64,000 bases of DNA from Sophora flavescens (GCA_030762895.1 CM061067.1:53345667-53409666); one strand, 5' to 3'. Positions 45,110 to 58,201 are shown, counted from the first letter of the stretch. Program-made: numbers and translations. Notes: generated by a model from the sequence alone, not told the origin.

Positions 45110-48100
45110 TGTAACACCATGTTTTTCCTATGCTTTCTGTAGCAGTAAATATATATTTAAATGTGTTTATTTTATATTAAACTCAGAGGATGATTTTAAT
45201 TAAACTAAAATCATTTTCTTGTGTTGTTATATCATATGAAGTCATGGTAAAAATTTCGGTTGAAAATTCAGACGGAAGTCGGTCTGAGTTTTGACTGCCG
45301 GTACAAGTTTACTGAGCAGAAAACCTAATTTTGACCCGTGAACAAAATGGTTAGTGTTTTTATGATGTTTTGTAGGATATTGGAAATTTTTGAAAATTTG
45401 AGTTCATAAATAAAATAATATTTTATTCGGGCGAAAACGTCGGAATAATTACGATCAGAAATGCTACCGGATACGAAATGGAGCAGAATAGAAGACATGA
45501 AAGGCTTGAGGTGAGATGAGGGAGTGAGGTGACTCACTAGAGGTATGGCCTAAGCTACCTCCTAAAAAGTGGTCATGATGACACTTTTTGAAATATAACA
45601 TATTATATTCTAAAAACCCATTTTTTTCTCTTTTCTCAAACCAAACAAGGCACAAGGTCAAAACTTGCTCTCCAAGCTCATTCCTCTCTCCTCAATTTCT
45701 TGCCACTATCTCCCCTCTCTATATATACCCTTTTCATTTTCACTTCATCATCTTCCTCCTTCAAACCCCATTAAACCTTCATCTTCTTCTTTCTTCTAAA
45801 AGTTCAAGCTCTTTAAGCTTTAGTTTTTATTCATCTTTTCTACTTAAGTTCTTCATTAAAGTTCTTCCTTATACTAAGGGTAATGCTCTCATATTAATCT
45901 TTTTGCAAGTTTCATCTTTTATTTCTTAGTTTACTTTATGGGTTCTTTATATGCTTTAAACTTCTAAAATCTCTCTAAAATGGTAGAAAACTCCTTTTGA
46001 GTTGAAACCACTTTCTATAGTCTTGTATTAACTTATATTTTTACATACTAAGAGGTTGTGTAAAACAAAAATCTCTATCCATCTCTTCCAATGAAGGCCG
46101 AATGCTTGTATTTGTGACCTAGGAAGTTTTTATTTCAACTTTTGGAATATGATCATGTGTTTGAGTTTCTAACTATCCCTTGATCTTGAATCTATAAATC
46201 TTGGAAGTTTTGATAGTTTGTTCCTAGGATGACCGAAAAATATGAATAAGTAGGCCTAGGATACTATGTTTCAACTTTCCAAGTATTGATCATGGATTTA
46301 GAACTCTTAATACCTTGTGATTCTAAACCTAAGAGTTATTGTTAAACAAAGAATATTTTCCTCATCATCCTATGATGGCCGAAACTTAGAGTTTAGGTGC
46401 TAGGATGTTTGAGTTTTTATTTTTCCAAAATGATCATGGAGTGGAGCTCCATAAGATATTTGGATGCTAAGTCTAAGAGATTGGAAAGTTTAAGGTTTCC
46501 TAACTTGTTTATTCTATGTTATTAAAACTAGGATGTATTACTTTCATTTTTCGAAGATGATCATGGACTTGAGCTCCATAAGATATTTGGATGCTAAGTC
46601 TAAGAGATTGGAATGTTAAGTTTCCATTGTTTTCCAAGATGATCATGGACTTGAGCTCCATAAGATATTTGGATGCTAAGTCTATGGGTTGGGAAAGTTT
46701 AAAGATTTATAGCCTATAAATCCTATGAAGGCCGAACCTAGAAGGTTGTGGACCTAGGATACTTTGTTCTTATTTTTCCAAAATGATCATGGTTTTGAGC
46801 TCCTTAATACATATGGATGCTAAACCTAAGAGATTGGAAAGTTTAGTGAATGCTAACCTATTTTACTAGCCTTGGCCGAATACCCAAAGTTTATAACTTA
46901 GTGGGATTTTAATTCAACTTTGTTAAATGATCATTGTTTATGAACTCCTAACACTTAAGGATCATAAATCCATGAGTTGTATAATTTTCGGGAATCTCTA
47001 ACCCTAAGAACTAGTCTTGGCCGAACCTATACCTTGTGGTTTAGTGTTCTTGTTTGATTTTAACTTGTGATTTTGTGTTCATAACCTTAGACTTCCATCA
47101 CGGAGGAAACGAGGACGTTCGTGGTATACCTCTTCGAGCATCTAATCTCCTTACCTTCATAGAAGGTAAGAGGGGATTGCCTAGGGATATTCAATGACTA
47201 TATGCATGTGTGTATGTGTTTACTTGAGTGATTTGAATATTATTGTGATATTGAGCCAATACTTGAATAACTTGTTTACTTGAACTATTGTGGTTATTAC
47301 TTGAAGTTGAACATTACTTGCTTTAAAGTGTTATGAATTATATATATATGATGAATTGTCGTTAACTGTGATATTATTGTTGAGAATATATTACTATTGA
47401 TTGAAGTTTGAGAAGCCGGACTTGAGTCTGTGTACAATGATTATAAAGGATTAAAAGCCTTAATAAACCTTGAATAGAACTTTGAAAGTATTGGTTTCAT
47501 TTATAAAAGTTTCTTGTTTAAAACGCTTACTTCAAGAGAATGAGATTCTAGTTTTGAAAAGAAACGTTGAAGTGTTTTTAAGCAATAGAAACTACCTTTT
47601 TATGATCCAAAGTTTGTACGAGAGAATTTTTTTTTGAACTATGTGTTTCATGAAGGAAAACCCCTTTGAAGGTATTTGACTTTATTCCATCAAGGATTTC
47701 AAAAGCAAACGAATTTCCAAATGTTTTATAAAAGACTTTGGAAAGGAAAAGATTTTCTCCTAAATAATTTAGAAACGTTCCGGTTACTTGGATAAGTGAC
47801 TGAGGTTTTGTTTTGGTTTTTGATTTTCACTGAGCGAAAAGTAAGCACACGTGAAAAAGAATACTAGTTCACGAGACATCGCCTCTAGCATTCAGTTTAT
47901 GCACGTGATCTGGGATCCATGTCAAGAATTATGGGCCAAGGGTCCCAATCGTGATATTATGGGCTAGGAGTCCTAATTTTGGAATTGAGGACTGTGTGTC
48001 CTAATTTCATTGTTATGGGCTAGGAGTCCTTATCATGTTGCAATAAAACATGGATAAAATTATAATTATTTATACGACCACAACCTTGGACTGCAGTATC

Positions 48101-49125
48101 GGTCTAAGGTGTTGTGATTGAGCACTCGAACTGCGTGTCCTGTGTTATTGATTTTCAAGTGATGAAAATTGTGAATAGTCGTTAGCTTTGGGCTTCGACA
48201 ACGGAAAAGAGTGAACACAAAGAAAAGTCTAGATAATAAAAAGTCTTTTATTCATATGCATATCCCCTTAGCGGACGTGCTTGAGTTAACCGAATACCCG
48301 CTTAAGATGTGGTATTCGATGAGGTATACATCCGAATGGCCGTTATAAGGGATTCGTGATGATGTTGATGCGGGTGCATGAGGTGACGGAGACAACTTGT
48401 CAAACGTGACGTATGAGCCTGATCAACTCTTTCTTTCTTAATGATAAAACGGTGATGGTATCTCATGAGATTAAGTTTAGAGCCTGATGGTTGAAGTGTC
48501 ATGCACTATCTTTATAAAACTGATTGATTCGGGTATGAGACCCACTGATATAACACTTGTAGTTTTATCTATGAATAATGCTTAAATGCTAATATGCCAA
48601 TGTGTTGTTTGTATGATATATCCATTTGTCGGTATCTCACACTTACAGTTATATCAGGTCTCTTCGGGTTTTGCTGTAGTACCTTGGTACTCTAGTACCG
48701 ATGTTGCAGATGAGTCTTTCTAAGTCACTTGAAGACCTAGTGTTAGAGGTTGGGAAAGTATTCTGATTGGGGGTCTCTCTCCAATGAATTTTTGATAGAA
48801 TGACCAACTTAGGAGTCTGAGTTCGGTTGTATATCTAAAGAGGTCAATAGATGTAGTGCTATATACATCCATCTGTAGTTTAATTTTTTTTTTCCGAAAA
48901 TGGAAACTTAGAGAAATGTTGTATGTCATGGTAACTTTGTTACGAACGTGACTTTACGTTTTAAATGTATGTATGATGGATTTCAGAGTTATCCTTAAAG
49001 AAAAATTTTATATCCCAGTTTTCTGACTTATAAGAAAACAATTTTCCGAAAGCAACCAGCAAATTATCTTTTTAATTTACTTTCGCATGTGTTACGTAGT
49101 AATACCCTAGGGGGTGGGTGTTACA
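45110..49125 (+). mobile_element. Solo Gypsy LTR inserted in the Sirevirus integrase
   Basis: A 4,016-bp piece starting TGTAACACCA and ending GGGTGTTACA, with no internal region. It is flanked by GGCTA (45105-45109) and GGCTG (49126-49130), a 5-bp target duplication with one substitution. Removing it restores a continuous integrase reading (HLWA then EDANTACY). It is the same lineage as the LTR at 25663-30455: shared terminal text and GGCCGAA-containing repeats. It arose by insertion of a full element followed by LTR-LTR recombination. Confidence 0.9.
46080..47040 (+). repeat. Degenerate tandem repeat inside the solo LTR, period about 80-145 bp
   Basis: About seven decayed units, each with a TGATCATGG phrase followed by GAGCTCC.TAA and GGATGCTAA..CTAAGAG..TGG. 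Most units also carry GGCCGAA and CTAGGAT phrases. Cores begin near 46150, 46288, 46431, 46559, 46641, 46785 and 46928. Confidence 0.75.
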
Positions 49126-49684
49126 GGCTGAAGATGCTAATACTGCCTGCTACATTCAGAACATAATATACATTAGACCTATCTTGAACAAGACTCCTTA
49201 TGAATTGTGGAAAGGACGAAAACCCAACATATCTTACTTTCACCCTTTTGGTTGTAAATGCTATATACTAAACACTAAATATCAACTTGGTAAGTTTGAT
49301 GCAAAAGTAGATAATGGAATTCTGTTAGGGTATTCTAAAACTTCAAAAGGCTATAGAGTTTACAATTCTAGAACTCTGGTAGTAGAGGAAAGTATTCATG
49401 TCAAGTTTGATGACAAACAGCCTGATAAGAAATTATCAGAGCTAGATGAAGCTTTTGCAGATCTTGTTCTAAACATCTCAGGAGATACAACAAAGATAAA
49501 AGACGATGATCAAGTAAATGACCCCACTCAACAACCAGAAACCTCCACTTCTCAACATGATACAGTTCAGAAATCTTGGTACTTCAGGAACTATCATCCA
49601 CAAGATCAGATCATTGGAAACCCCAATGATAGGCTAAGAACCAGATCAACTTTCAGAGAACAAGAAGACTCTACATTAGTCTGA
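49126..49684 (+). pseudogene. Sirevirus integrase, C-terminal part
   Basis: Resumes the integrase frame after the LTR: NTACYIQN, TPYELWKGRKPNISYFHPFG, then GKFDAKVDNGILLGYS, a conserved C-terminal core block. An acidic linker to RT follows and ends at a TGA at 49682-49684. Confidence 0.85.
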
Positions 49685-49685
49685 G

Positions 49686-50650
49686 TTGGAACCAAAAACA
49701 TTAGACGAGGCTCTACTGGACGATGGTTGGATTCTAGCTATGCAAGAAGAACTGAATCAATTTCAAAGAAGCAATGTTTGGACTCTGGTACCCTTGCCCA
49801 AAGACAAGTCAGCAATTGGAACAAAATGGGTTTACAGAAACAAACTTGATGAAAATGGTAAGGTGGTAAGAAACAAAGCAAGACTTGTTGCTCAATGTTA
49901 TTCTCAGGAAGAAGGTATAGATTACACTTAAACTTTTGCACCTGTTGCTAGATTAGAAGCAATTAGAATTTTACTTTCATTTGCTGCTCATCATAGTATT
50001 ATACTTTTTCAAATGGATGTTAAAAGTGTTTTTCTAAATGGATTTATCAATGAAGAAGTTTATGTTATGAAACCTCCGGGTTTTGAGAGTGAAACCCATC
50101 CTGAACATGTATAAAAGCTTAAGAAAGCTTTATACGGTCTTAAACAAGCTCCTAGAGCTTGGTATGATAGGCTAAGTTCTTTTCTTATTAGGAATGGAAG
50201 GTGGGAGGGGATAAACGGGATTTCATAGAGGAATTTATTGGGGATTATTTGCACACGGAACAAACATCAAAAGAGATTTAGAAAGTCCTTTAAGGCTAAT
50301 GGCAATAATTGTGTATAAGTGAATATATGTTTTGGACTCGCTGATTTGGATATTATATTTCTTGGAAATGGTTTAAGGGGGTTAACACCTTGGAATGTCT
50401 AATTTCATAATTGTGCAAATATATGTTCCTGATATTATATTTGGTGCTACTAAAGAATTTGAAATGAGCATGATGGGAGAACTCAAATTCTTCCTGGGAC
50501 TTCAAGTTAAACAGACTATGGACGATGTGCTCATCCATCAAACCAAGTATACAAAGGAACTCCTGAAGAAGTTGAAAATGGATGATTGCAAACCAATGAA
50601 TACCCCTATGCACCCCACGTCCATACTGAACAAAGATGATAAATAGAAAA
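49686..50650 (+). pseudogene. Sirevirus reverse transcriptase, inactivated
   Basis: Copia RT blocks in order: MQEELNQFQRSNVWTLVPLP, GTKWVYRNKLDENG, then KARLVAQ, TFAPVARLEAIR, QMDVKSVFLNG and LYGLKQAPRAWYDRL. Stops interrupt at 49929-49931 and about 50112. About 200 bp of unrelated text at 50200-50395 replaces the expected stretch. The catalytic YVDD box reads YVPDII, with the first Asp changed to Pro. This alone would abolish activity. Confidence 0.85.
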
Positions 50651-51327
50651 AGGTAGACCAAAAAGTATATAGAGGTATGATGGGATCTCTTCTATATCTT
50701 ACAGCGTCTAGACCTGACATTATGTTCAGTGTATGCTTATGTGCTCGATTTCAATCTGATCCTAGAGAATCTCACTTATCAATAGTTAAGAGAATATTTA
50801 GATATTTAAAAGGTACTACTAATATGGGTTTGTGTTTTAAGAAAAATGAAGATTAAAGATTAGTTGGTTTCTGTGATGCTGACTACGCTGGAGACAGAAT
50901 TGAAAGAAAAAGCACCACTGGAGGATGTCACTTCGTTAGAGCTAATCTTGTCTCATGGTCAAGCAAAAGGCAAAGTACCATTGCTTTATCAACTGCTGAA
51001 GCTGAGTATATTTCAGCTGCTAGTTGCTGCTCACAACTTCTATGGATCAAACATTAATTGGAGGGCTACAATGTGTTTGTAAGTAGTATTCTACTTATGT
51101 ACGACAATACTTCTGCAATAAATCTTTCTAAGAATCCAATATTGCATTCTAGAGCTAAGCATATAGAAATTAAACATCATTTCATTAGGGATTATGTACA
51201 AAAAGATGTTTTTGATATACAATATATGGATACTGACCACCAATGGGCAGATACCTTTACTAAACCTCTTGCTGAGGACATATTTATTTTTATTAGGAAG
51301 CATCTCAATATGCTATGTGTGGATTGA
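50651..51327 (+). pseudogene. Sirevirus RNase H region
   Basis: Contains GSLLYLTASRPDI, FCDADYAGD, KSTTGGCHF, STAEAEYIS, and DNTSAINLSKNPILHSRAKH, then the closing block with WADTFTKPLAED. These are the standard C-terminal blocks of Copia pol. Frames change at about 50855 and 51056. The stop at 51325-51327 matches the normal pol end. Confidence 0.85.
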
Positions 51328-51807
51328 TTAAGGCATCCAACCTAGAGAATTCTTGTTGATGTATGTGTATCGAAAGCATTTCAAGACTATTGTATGATTA
51401 AAATATGCGTCCATTGCATATCACGTCCATTGCATTTGTGTACCGCGTCCACTGCATGTCGCGCCTATGTTTGATTGCATTTCACTTGGACCCTTCCATA
51501 CTCTTATTTATTAATTTCATTTATTTTGTCTCAAAAATAAATTTATCCTTTATTCTCTTTGCTGAGTCAATAACTTCCATCAATCCCATCAAGACCTTTT
51601 TATAGTTTCAAAATACCAACGCCGTTTTATCCTTAATGACATGTCTTGTCAAATATTTTCTTTTTGATTTATTTCTAAAAGAAAAACCTCTGAGATTTAA
51701 AACCTTTTTAAAAGCAATTTCTTCCCTATGAAAAAACTTTACACTTCCTTGAACTCTCGAACTCTCTATCTCTTTGCTTTCAAACCCTAGCTCTCAGATC
51801 ACCAAAA

Positions 51808-54803
51808 ATGGCTTCTTCTTCAACCTTCAACGTGGACAAACTCAACATGGCTATTGAGCATCACTTCAACTTTGGAGTTTTACAAAACTACAATTTGGAT
51901 ATTAGCAAGTACATTAACACTGCTGGATGGGGAGGACTCTTCACTGAGAAAGTCTCTGTTTATCCCAACTTGATAAGGGATTTCTGGAGGAGACTTCAAG
52001 TTACTGATACTGACTTCTCCTCTACTGTGTTAGGAAAGAGGATAGTAGTCTCCGAGAAGACTATTGTTGATGCCATCTTCTACGCTCAGGAAGGAGTGGT
52101 ATTTACTGAGTCACGGGAGACTGAACTGGGAGGCACTGAAGTGATTGAAGTCTTCTTGATGAGAGATGACATAGTTAGGAATCACTCATGGAAAACTGTT
52201 GAAATGAAGGATATCATTCGCATCCTTCATCAACTACTGAACAAGGTGGTTCTCCACAAGGTTGGATCCAAGGACAACCTATCTGCTCTGCATAAGTTCT
52301 GCCTATGCCATCTTTTCACTGAGACGAAGATCAATCTTCCCAAAATCTTGTATGAAAGATTCAGGGATGCTATGATTAACAAGAAGAAACTTTTGGCATT
52401 TCCCTATTGCCATATCCTTTCCAAAATCTTCAAAGCTCAAGGAATCCATGAATTTATTGCTACAAGGACTCCTGAAGAGCAAGCCAGGATCTTAATTGAA
52501 AAACCAATGTCTGCTACTGACTTTGGTAAAATGAACATTGCTAATATGCATCTTAGCACCTATGCTGCTGCCATAGCCGAGACTGAGGAATTAATGAAGG
52601 TCAAGGAAGAAATGGTGGAACAGAACATTGCTGAGGTTCTGGGGCTGAAAAGGAATGTCAAGAAGAAAACCACTGTAGCAAGGAAGCCTATGCCAAAGAG
52701 GACTACTGGTGGAATTGTCATCAGAGAGCCCACAACTTCTCCTCAACATGTCCCCTCACAGAAAAGGACAAGAAATTTGATCTTGTCACATAATGAGGAC
52801 AGGGTTTCCATCAGCTCAGTGTTGAAGAAACAGAGGATTGCTACCTCTGCTGCTGCTGCTACTTCTGTCATTCCAACTAGGAGAAGGCAACCACAAAGAA
52901 AATCCAAAGCTGCCATAGAAACTGAGGTAACCCTACCTGCTAATGATCCTGTCAAGTTAGCAGTAGATGTCCTAGTTTCAAGTTTTGAGCATAGGGTAGA
53001 TGATTCTGTACCTAGATCTTCTGTAAATAAAAATTAAAACATAGATAATGTATACATTCCCACACCCCTTTCACCACAAACAATCTCCAACCTAGACCAA
53101 CCACAAATAGCATCACCTCCTAGACAAACTTTCCAACCAATTATCCCTGCTAATGACCTCTAGTTCAATCAACCTGATGATGGTATTAGCCCTGGTGCCC
53201 CTTTTCCAAAGATTAGAAGAATTAGATTTCCCTATACCGATCCATCTGTTCTGTATGAGGGAAAAGCTGAAAATTGGGCCAAGGTTAAGAGGGACTGGAA
53301 GATTCTATTCCATGAACATGAACCTGAACCTATCTCAACCAGACTCTTCTATCCACTTCCAGAATATCACTATGAACCAGAGACTATACCCCTACTGGAC
53401 TATATACAAATACCATATGTCTGAACCATTACACAACCACTTCCATCCACTCTCCACAACCATCTTGGTCCTGCCCTAACTCACCTTCCCCAAAAGAAAT
53501 TCCCACCAAGAAAAATTTACCCCAACTTAATCAGATATCCACTCTTCAAGCCTTTCACTTAAGGAGTTGAGAGACACATCATCTTTGATTGACATACAGA
53601 CCCTACCAAAAAGGACCTCACCGATGACACTTATAAAAGATCCAGATCATACAGACATGTCCCTTTTATTATGGACAGAAACACTAGTTGGCAGACATTT
53701 CAGCACCCTAATGTGTATAGCAAGGTTGTTGACTTTGTTGATCATCTAATGTATCAAATGCTAAAATGGGAATTTGAGCAATTCAGAGTTGTGAGGGTTG
53801 CAAATTTTGTGCCTCCAACATGGTTAAGGCACTCATTGGAGAAGACCAAGATTGGAATCAAGCCATACGATATGCCCAAGACTGCCAATGATTGACCACA
53901 ACAAAGACAAAGACAAGAAGAAGAGAAGATTCAAAGGCAAGAAGCCAGAGAATGAGCCAATCATGCTGGACCTTAATTCAGAACCTTTTGATTACCCTTT
54001 AATAGAGTTTTGGCAATCCTTTCCGATTGAGCAAGTTTCCTGAAACTGAACCTGCAGTTGAGTTCTGGAGATATCATATCATACACTACACAGGAGAAGC
54101 TTCCACTTCAGAACCGACTCAATAAGAGAAAAGAGTCATTCCCACTGTCAGAGGAAAATGTGACATTTCAAATTGTAGATTTATTATAATCAAGGATATC
54201 TTTGGTCTTCCTGTTACTAGTCTACACCTTGAGAATGAAGATACAATTCACTGGGTTAAGGAATTAACTAAACCAGTGCTGCAGTATGCTACTTCACCTC
54301 CATCACCTCCATCAGAGCATACTGAAGAGGAAATCCTTGTTGAGGATCCTGCTGTAGAGCCTGAATCTATTCAAATGGTAAATGAGCATGAGGAAGTTGT
54401 TGAGTCTATTCCCAGACCTAGCACTTCTGAGAAGCATTCATCTCAACCATTAGCTTTCACAATCATTCATCCTCAGGATCAACCTCAACAGTCAAGAGCA
54501 TTGGATACCTTACCAAGTCATGCACATGCTTAGGACAGTGCTGAAAGCTCTAGACCATCACTTTCTCTGCCACCAAACCTTGAAGAGGTGATTGGCAAAA
54601 TTTTTGAAGAAAGAGTAAAGTGAAGGAGCAAGTAAGAGAACGTTATAGAAGCTCTGGTCCCAACAAATATAATGATGAACCAGATGATGAGCATCATGCT
54701 TAATTTTCAACAAAGCCGGAATCTGCCTAATCAAATCCCTGCTCCTCCACCAAATCCTGATCAAAACCAAAACCCTCCTCCTTCACCTCCACTTTCCTCT
54801 TAA
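51808..54803 (+). pseudogene. Sirevirus env-like frame, broken after residue 409
   Basis: The first 409 codons (51808-53037) are open from an ATG with good context. The N-terminal 250 residues match the plant transposon protein domain seen in Sirevirus third frames (text such as GWGGLFTEKVSVYPNLIRDF). The C-terminal part is basic and Ser/Pro-rich. After the TAA the sequence continues the same protein in several frames (53160-53420 reads ENWAKVKRDWKILFHEHEPE) to about 54803, with a Pro/Gln-rich end. I see no convincing signal peptide or fusion motif, so an envelope role is only an inference from position. Confidence 0.75.
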
Positions 54804-55161
54804 TTTATATTGTTTTTCTTTTATGACAATGATGGTCCACTCCTTTACCTTTTTGTCTGATGACAAAAAATGGGGAGAAAGTAAAGAGAATTAAATTTAA
54901 TAAGAAAGGTCAGTTTTTGAAAAACATATATCTGTATGCATATGCATGTCTCTGCTTATGCTTTAAATAGCTGTTGTTTTGAATGCTCTGATACTGTTTA
55001 CTATGATTTGTTAATTGCTCTAATACAATACTGATCTGATAAGTAATATACATGTGTTGTTAGAAATTTGAATGCTTTGTCTTAGGGAGAGCTTTGTAAG
55101 CTCTCTTAGACTTTGCTACTCAAATTTAATTAGTTTTTGTCATCATAAAAAAAGAGGAGAT
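54804..55161 (+). other. Sirevirus 3' untranslated region and polypurine tract
   Basis: Contains a purine-rich run AAAAAATGGGGAGAAAGTAAAG near 54866-54887 and the final tract AAAAAAAGAGGAGA at about 55147-55160, directly before the 3' LTR. Multiple purine tracts are typical of Sireviruses. Confidence 0.7.
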
Positions 55162-56368
55162 TGTTGGAACCAAAGTGATTTGGATTTAATTAATCTCTAA
55201 GTTTTGATGTTAACAAAAGGATTAAATTTGCTTGGCAAAGTGTTATTTGAGATCTAACAAGGTTATTCAGTTTTTGCAGGATTACTTGAATCATATAAGC
55301 CATGAGAAATCTTGTATAAAGTTCTTTATATCTGCTTGGACTGAGAAAGAGAATTCACGTCCAATCGTGTAGACGAGCTGATCAGAAACGTTTGGTAAAA
55401 TTACTTTCTGTTTATTTGAGTAGATAAGAGTTTAAGTAGACAAGGCTAAAAATTTTCTAAGTAGACGTGCTCAGTTTGCCACGTCAGCAGATGGAAGTTT
55501 TTAATAGAATGAAATAGACGGAAAAATAAAATAATAAGTAGACGAGCTCTAATTGCCACGTCATTAGACGGAGATCAAAATTACTCACTGAGATATAGCA
55601 AGTCCAAAGACTTGATAGACGAGAGGATATTCCACGTCAGTAGACGAGCAATATGAAGGAGTAAACAAACTTAATCTCACAAATAACTGAGTAGACGGAG
55701 ATTTTGAGTAGACGAGTTTCTATCTCCTATACGTTCTTCTAAGGTGAATAAATGCAATCCGGTTCTCTTGAATTTATTCAAAATGATTGATATTTATTTC
55801 AATAGAATATTTGTTCTTCTCATTGGTTTTATCTAATGCCTTGCCTTCTTGCAAAAGAAACATAGTACCATTGAGGAAATACAAAAAGCAGAATAGTACA
55901 ATGGGAAATTGAAACACGATCTGTACGGTGACAACTTTATGGCTGGAAAAAGCTGGATTGTACACAAAGGAGGAAAATAGTTTTCAAGCTGCAATGCTCA
56001 GAGCATTGAGCCTCCATTTTGTACTACCACGATAACCAAAAGTGTATTTCAGCATTGCCACGATCAAGCCTTTAGTCATAACGGATATTATGCTATCTCT
56101 AAACGGGAAATTCAAAATGACCGTTGAAGCTTTTCAAGAGAAGGAGAATGTCACTATAAGTAGAAGACCTCAGATACTGAAGAGCAACTTTTGCTAGCCA
56201 AAAACTTCTGCCTATACAATATTTGCGAGAGCAAGCTCCTATTCATTCATTCTTTCAAAAAGCAAAAGTCCGTACTCTCTTTAGTTTGAATATTGTGAAA
56301 ATATTCAACAGATCTTAAACTTTCATATCCTCACACATAGTGAGTTAAGAAGATAAAAAACAAACAAC
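55162..56368 (+). repeat. Sirevirus 3' LTR (3'-truncated)
   Basis: Starts TGTTGGAACCAAAGTG, directly after the polypurine tract. It matches the 5' LTR from about 55572 onward and ends abruptly at 56368, where the 5' LTR continues for about 395 bp more. Confidence 0.82.
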
Positions 56369-57040
56369 ACGGTGACAACCATTAGACGAGCATGGGAGTG
56401 TCAGGCTTATGCAAAGCATTGGCATAAGGAAATTAGTTAAGTCTCCAAAAAGACCCGAACGAGCATCATAAGATTATGTCTTCAAGAACCAACATCCCAA
56501 AAGTTTGCACACGCGAAATAAGCTTGAGTAAACAAGTAAATTCAGTACGATTAAGTACTAGTAAGACATAAATTACTGAGTCATGTGAAGCCTGGTCAAA
56601 TAACTTAATAAAAGCTCTTTCGCCTTATTAAGACTCGGAGCTTGGGGGCTTGTGTACTGCCCGAGAATAAAAGATTAGTATTGACTGAGCTTCACTTATC
56701 CATTAACAGATAATATACTGATATGGGACCAATATTGACCGAGTCTCATTTATAACAGATTTAAGATAAGATAGAAGATGATTAAATATCATTATCCGAG
56801 ATCTCTGCATAACAATCTTATCAAATAACTATGCTTATCTATTATAAAGATAGAGCACTTATCTAGGTGATTATTCAGTTATGAATAACACTATAAGTAC
56901 AACGTCTCCCCAATGAGGGAGACAACCTAATATTTCATGGAGAACTATGTTAGTTTTGATTCTCACTTGGATACGTATGAGCAGGATACCATTCTGTCAA
57001 ACTATATTCTAAAAGACCCTTACTATTCATTCTTAGAAAA
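56369..57040 (+). mobile_element. Tat-like Gypsy 3' end: UTR, polypurine tract and start of LTR
   Basis: The first bases (ACGAGCATGGGAG) resemble the subunits of the array at 39985-40850. A purine tract, GGAGCTTGGGGGCT (about 56636-56650), is followed by TGTGTACTGCCCGAG, the likely start of a 3' LTR near 56651. The 3' end of this LTR is not resolved; the downstream limit given here is approximate. No coding remnant is seen in this window for the element. Confidence 0.55.
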
Positions 57041-58192
57041 TATAGGTCACACCCCGTTCCGGCCAGATTCCAGCAAATACGGATTTTAGCATGAACAATT
57101 CATAATTAAATGGCATGTATGAACGGCAAGGAAACTATGCTCATTAAAAGTTAAAACCAACTTGTAAAACGAATATGTTATTGGCAATAAAAGGTAAAAA
57201 AAAAAAATTAAAAGAAAAAAAAGGGAGTGAGATGTTAAAAACTGAAAAATATTTTATAATATAAAATCAATTAACGACTTAATGTATTTTTAGAGAGAGA
57301 GAAAGGCATGAGATTTTTTTATTCGAAATCCGCCCTAATTAGTCATTTGGGTCAAGTGGGTCAACCAGAGTATCCCACGACTTAGGTTCTTTAGGCCTGT
57401 TATGTTATTAATCCCTGGTTCGGCTGATTGAACATGTTTTACCATTTGGTTCTCAACTTCCCAATGAAGGTGGGGCAAGTTGTTTTAATCTTCGGCTGAT
57501 TGAACATGTTTTACCCTTTGGTTCGACTGATCGAACTCGGGTTCTCCCGGGTTCTCTTCCTTGTGGGGCAAGTTGTTTCCACTTGACCAACGTCTCATTG
57601 ATATGAGATTTATTAGTATATCCTTGTCGTTAGAGAAATTAAACAATAATGATCTTACTTTGAAAATTATTGTAAAAGATCAAATTAATATTTTTTTTTG
57701 ACAAGATCAAATTAATAATTTTGAAGACCTTGATTTCAATTTTTTTTGGGTACAATTGAGGACCTTAATTTCTAATCAATAGAATTTCGTTATACAATTT
57801 GGTGCTTGTATGAATTTATGAATACGGGACTATTAATATATATTTTTTGGTTACACTATTAGTATATTTAAAGTTAAATGTGAAAATCGTAGTAATTTAG
57901 AAATAAAAAAAAGTGTCATTTGTGAATCTAAGCTCCCCTTCCTTTTTTTTCTTCTGAGACAACTGCTATTGGTGAATTCTTCTAAACTTTTAATTCACCC
58001 CGAAAAAAAAAGATGTGTACAATGTTTACTTGAAGTTCAGAGTTAAGCGAAGCGTGTGGTGAAAGGAGTGTTTCTATATATGCTTAAGCATCATGCTTGT
58101 GATTGGAGAATGGCTTGCCACGTCGACTGTAAATGCGTCACCAACTTACTCTCAATCTCAACCAAAAAACGCGGTGTATGCGATTTAATTCA
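57041..58192. other. Intergenic stretch, nothing recognised
   Basis: AT-rich. It contains two copies of a phrase TCGGCTGATTGAACATGTTT (about 57420 and 57494) in a GC-richer block with GGGGCAAGTTGTTT repeats, probably an old LTR piece. No gene. Confidence 0.4.
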
Positions 58193-58201
58193 TTATTAAA
58201 A

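Larger units (their letters stand above)
41123..56368 (+). mobile_element. Sirevirus-type Copia retrotransposon with nested solo LTR
   Basis: The order is LTR, PBS, gag, protease, integrase, RT, RNase H, env-like frame, PPT, LTR, as in SIRE/Maximus elements. Without the 4.0-kb insertion it spans about 11.2 kb. The outer part of the 5' LTR (about 370 bp) and the last roughly 395 bp of the 3' LTR are missing, so no target duplication can be seen. All genes carry stops or shifts. The long env-like frame after pol marks the Sirevirus lineage. Confidence 0.88.

Noticed and set aside
51808..53037. True viral envelope gene
   Set aside because: The frame matches the Sirevirus third-frame protein. 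It lacks a convincing signal peptide, membrane anchor or fusion motif, so only env-like by position can be said.
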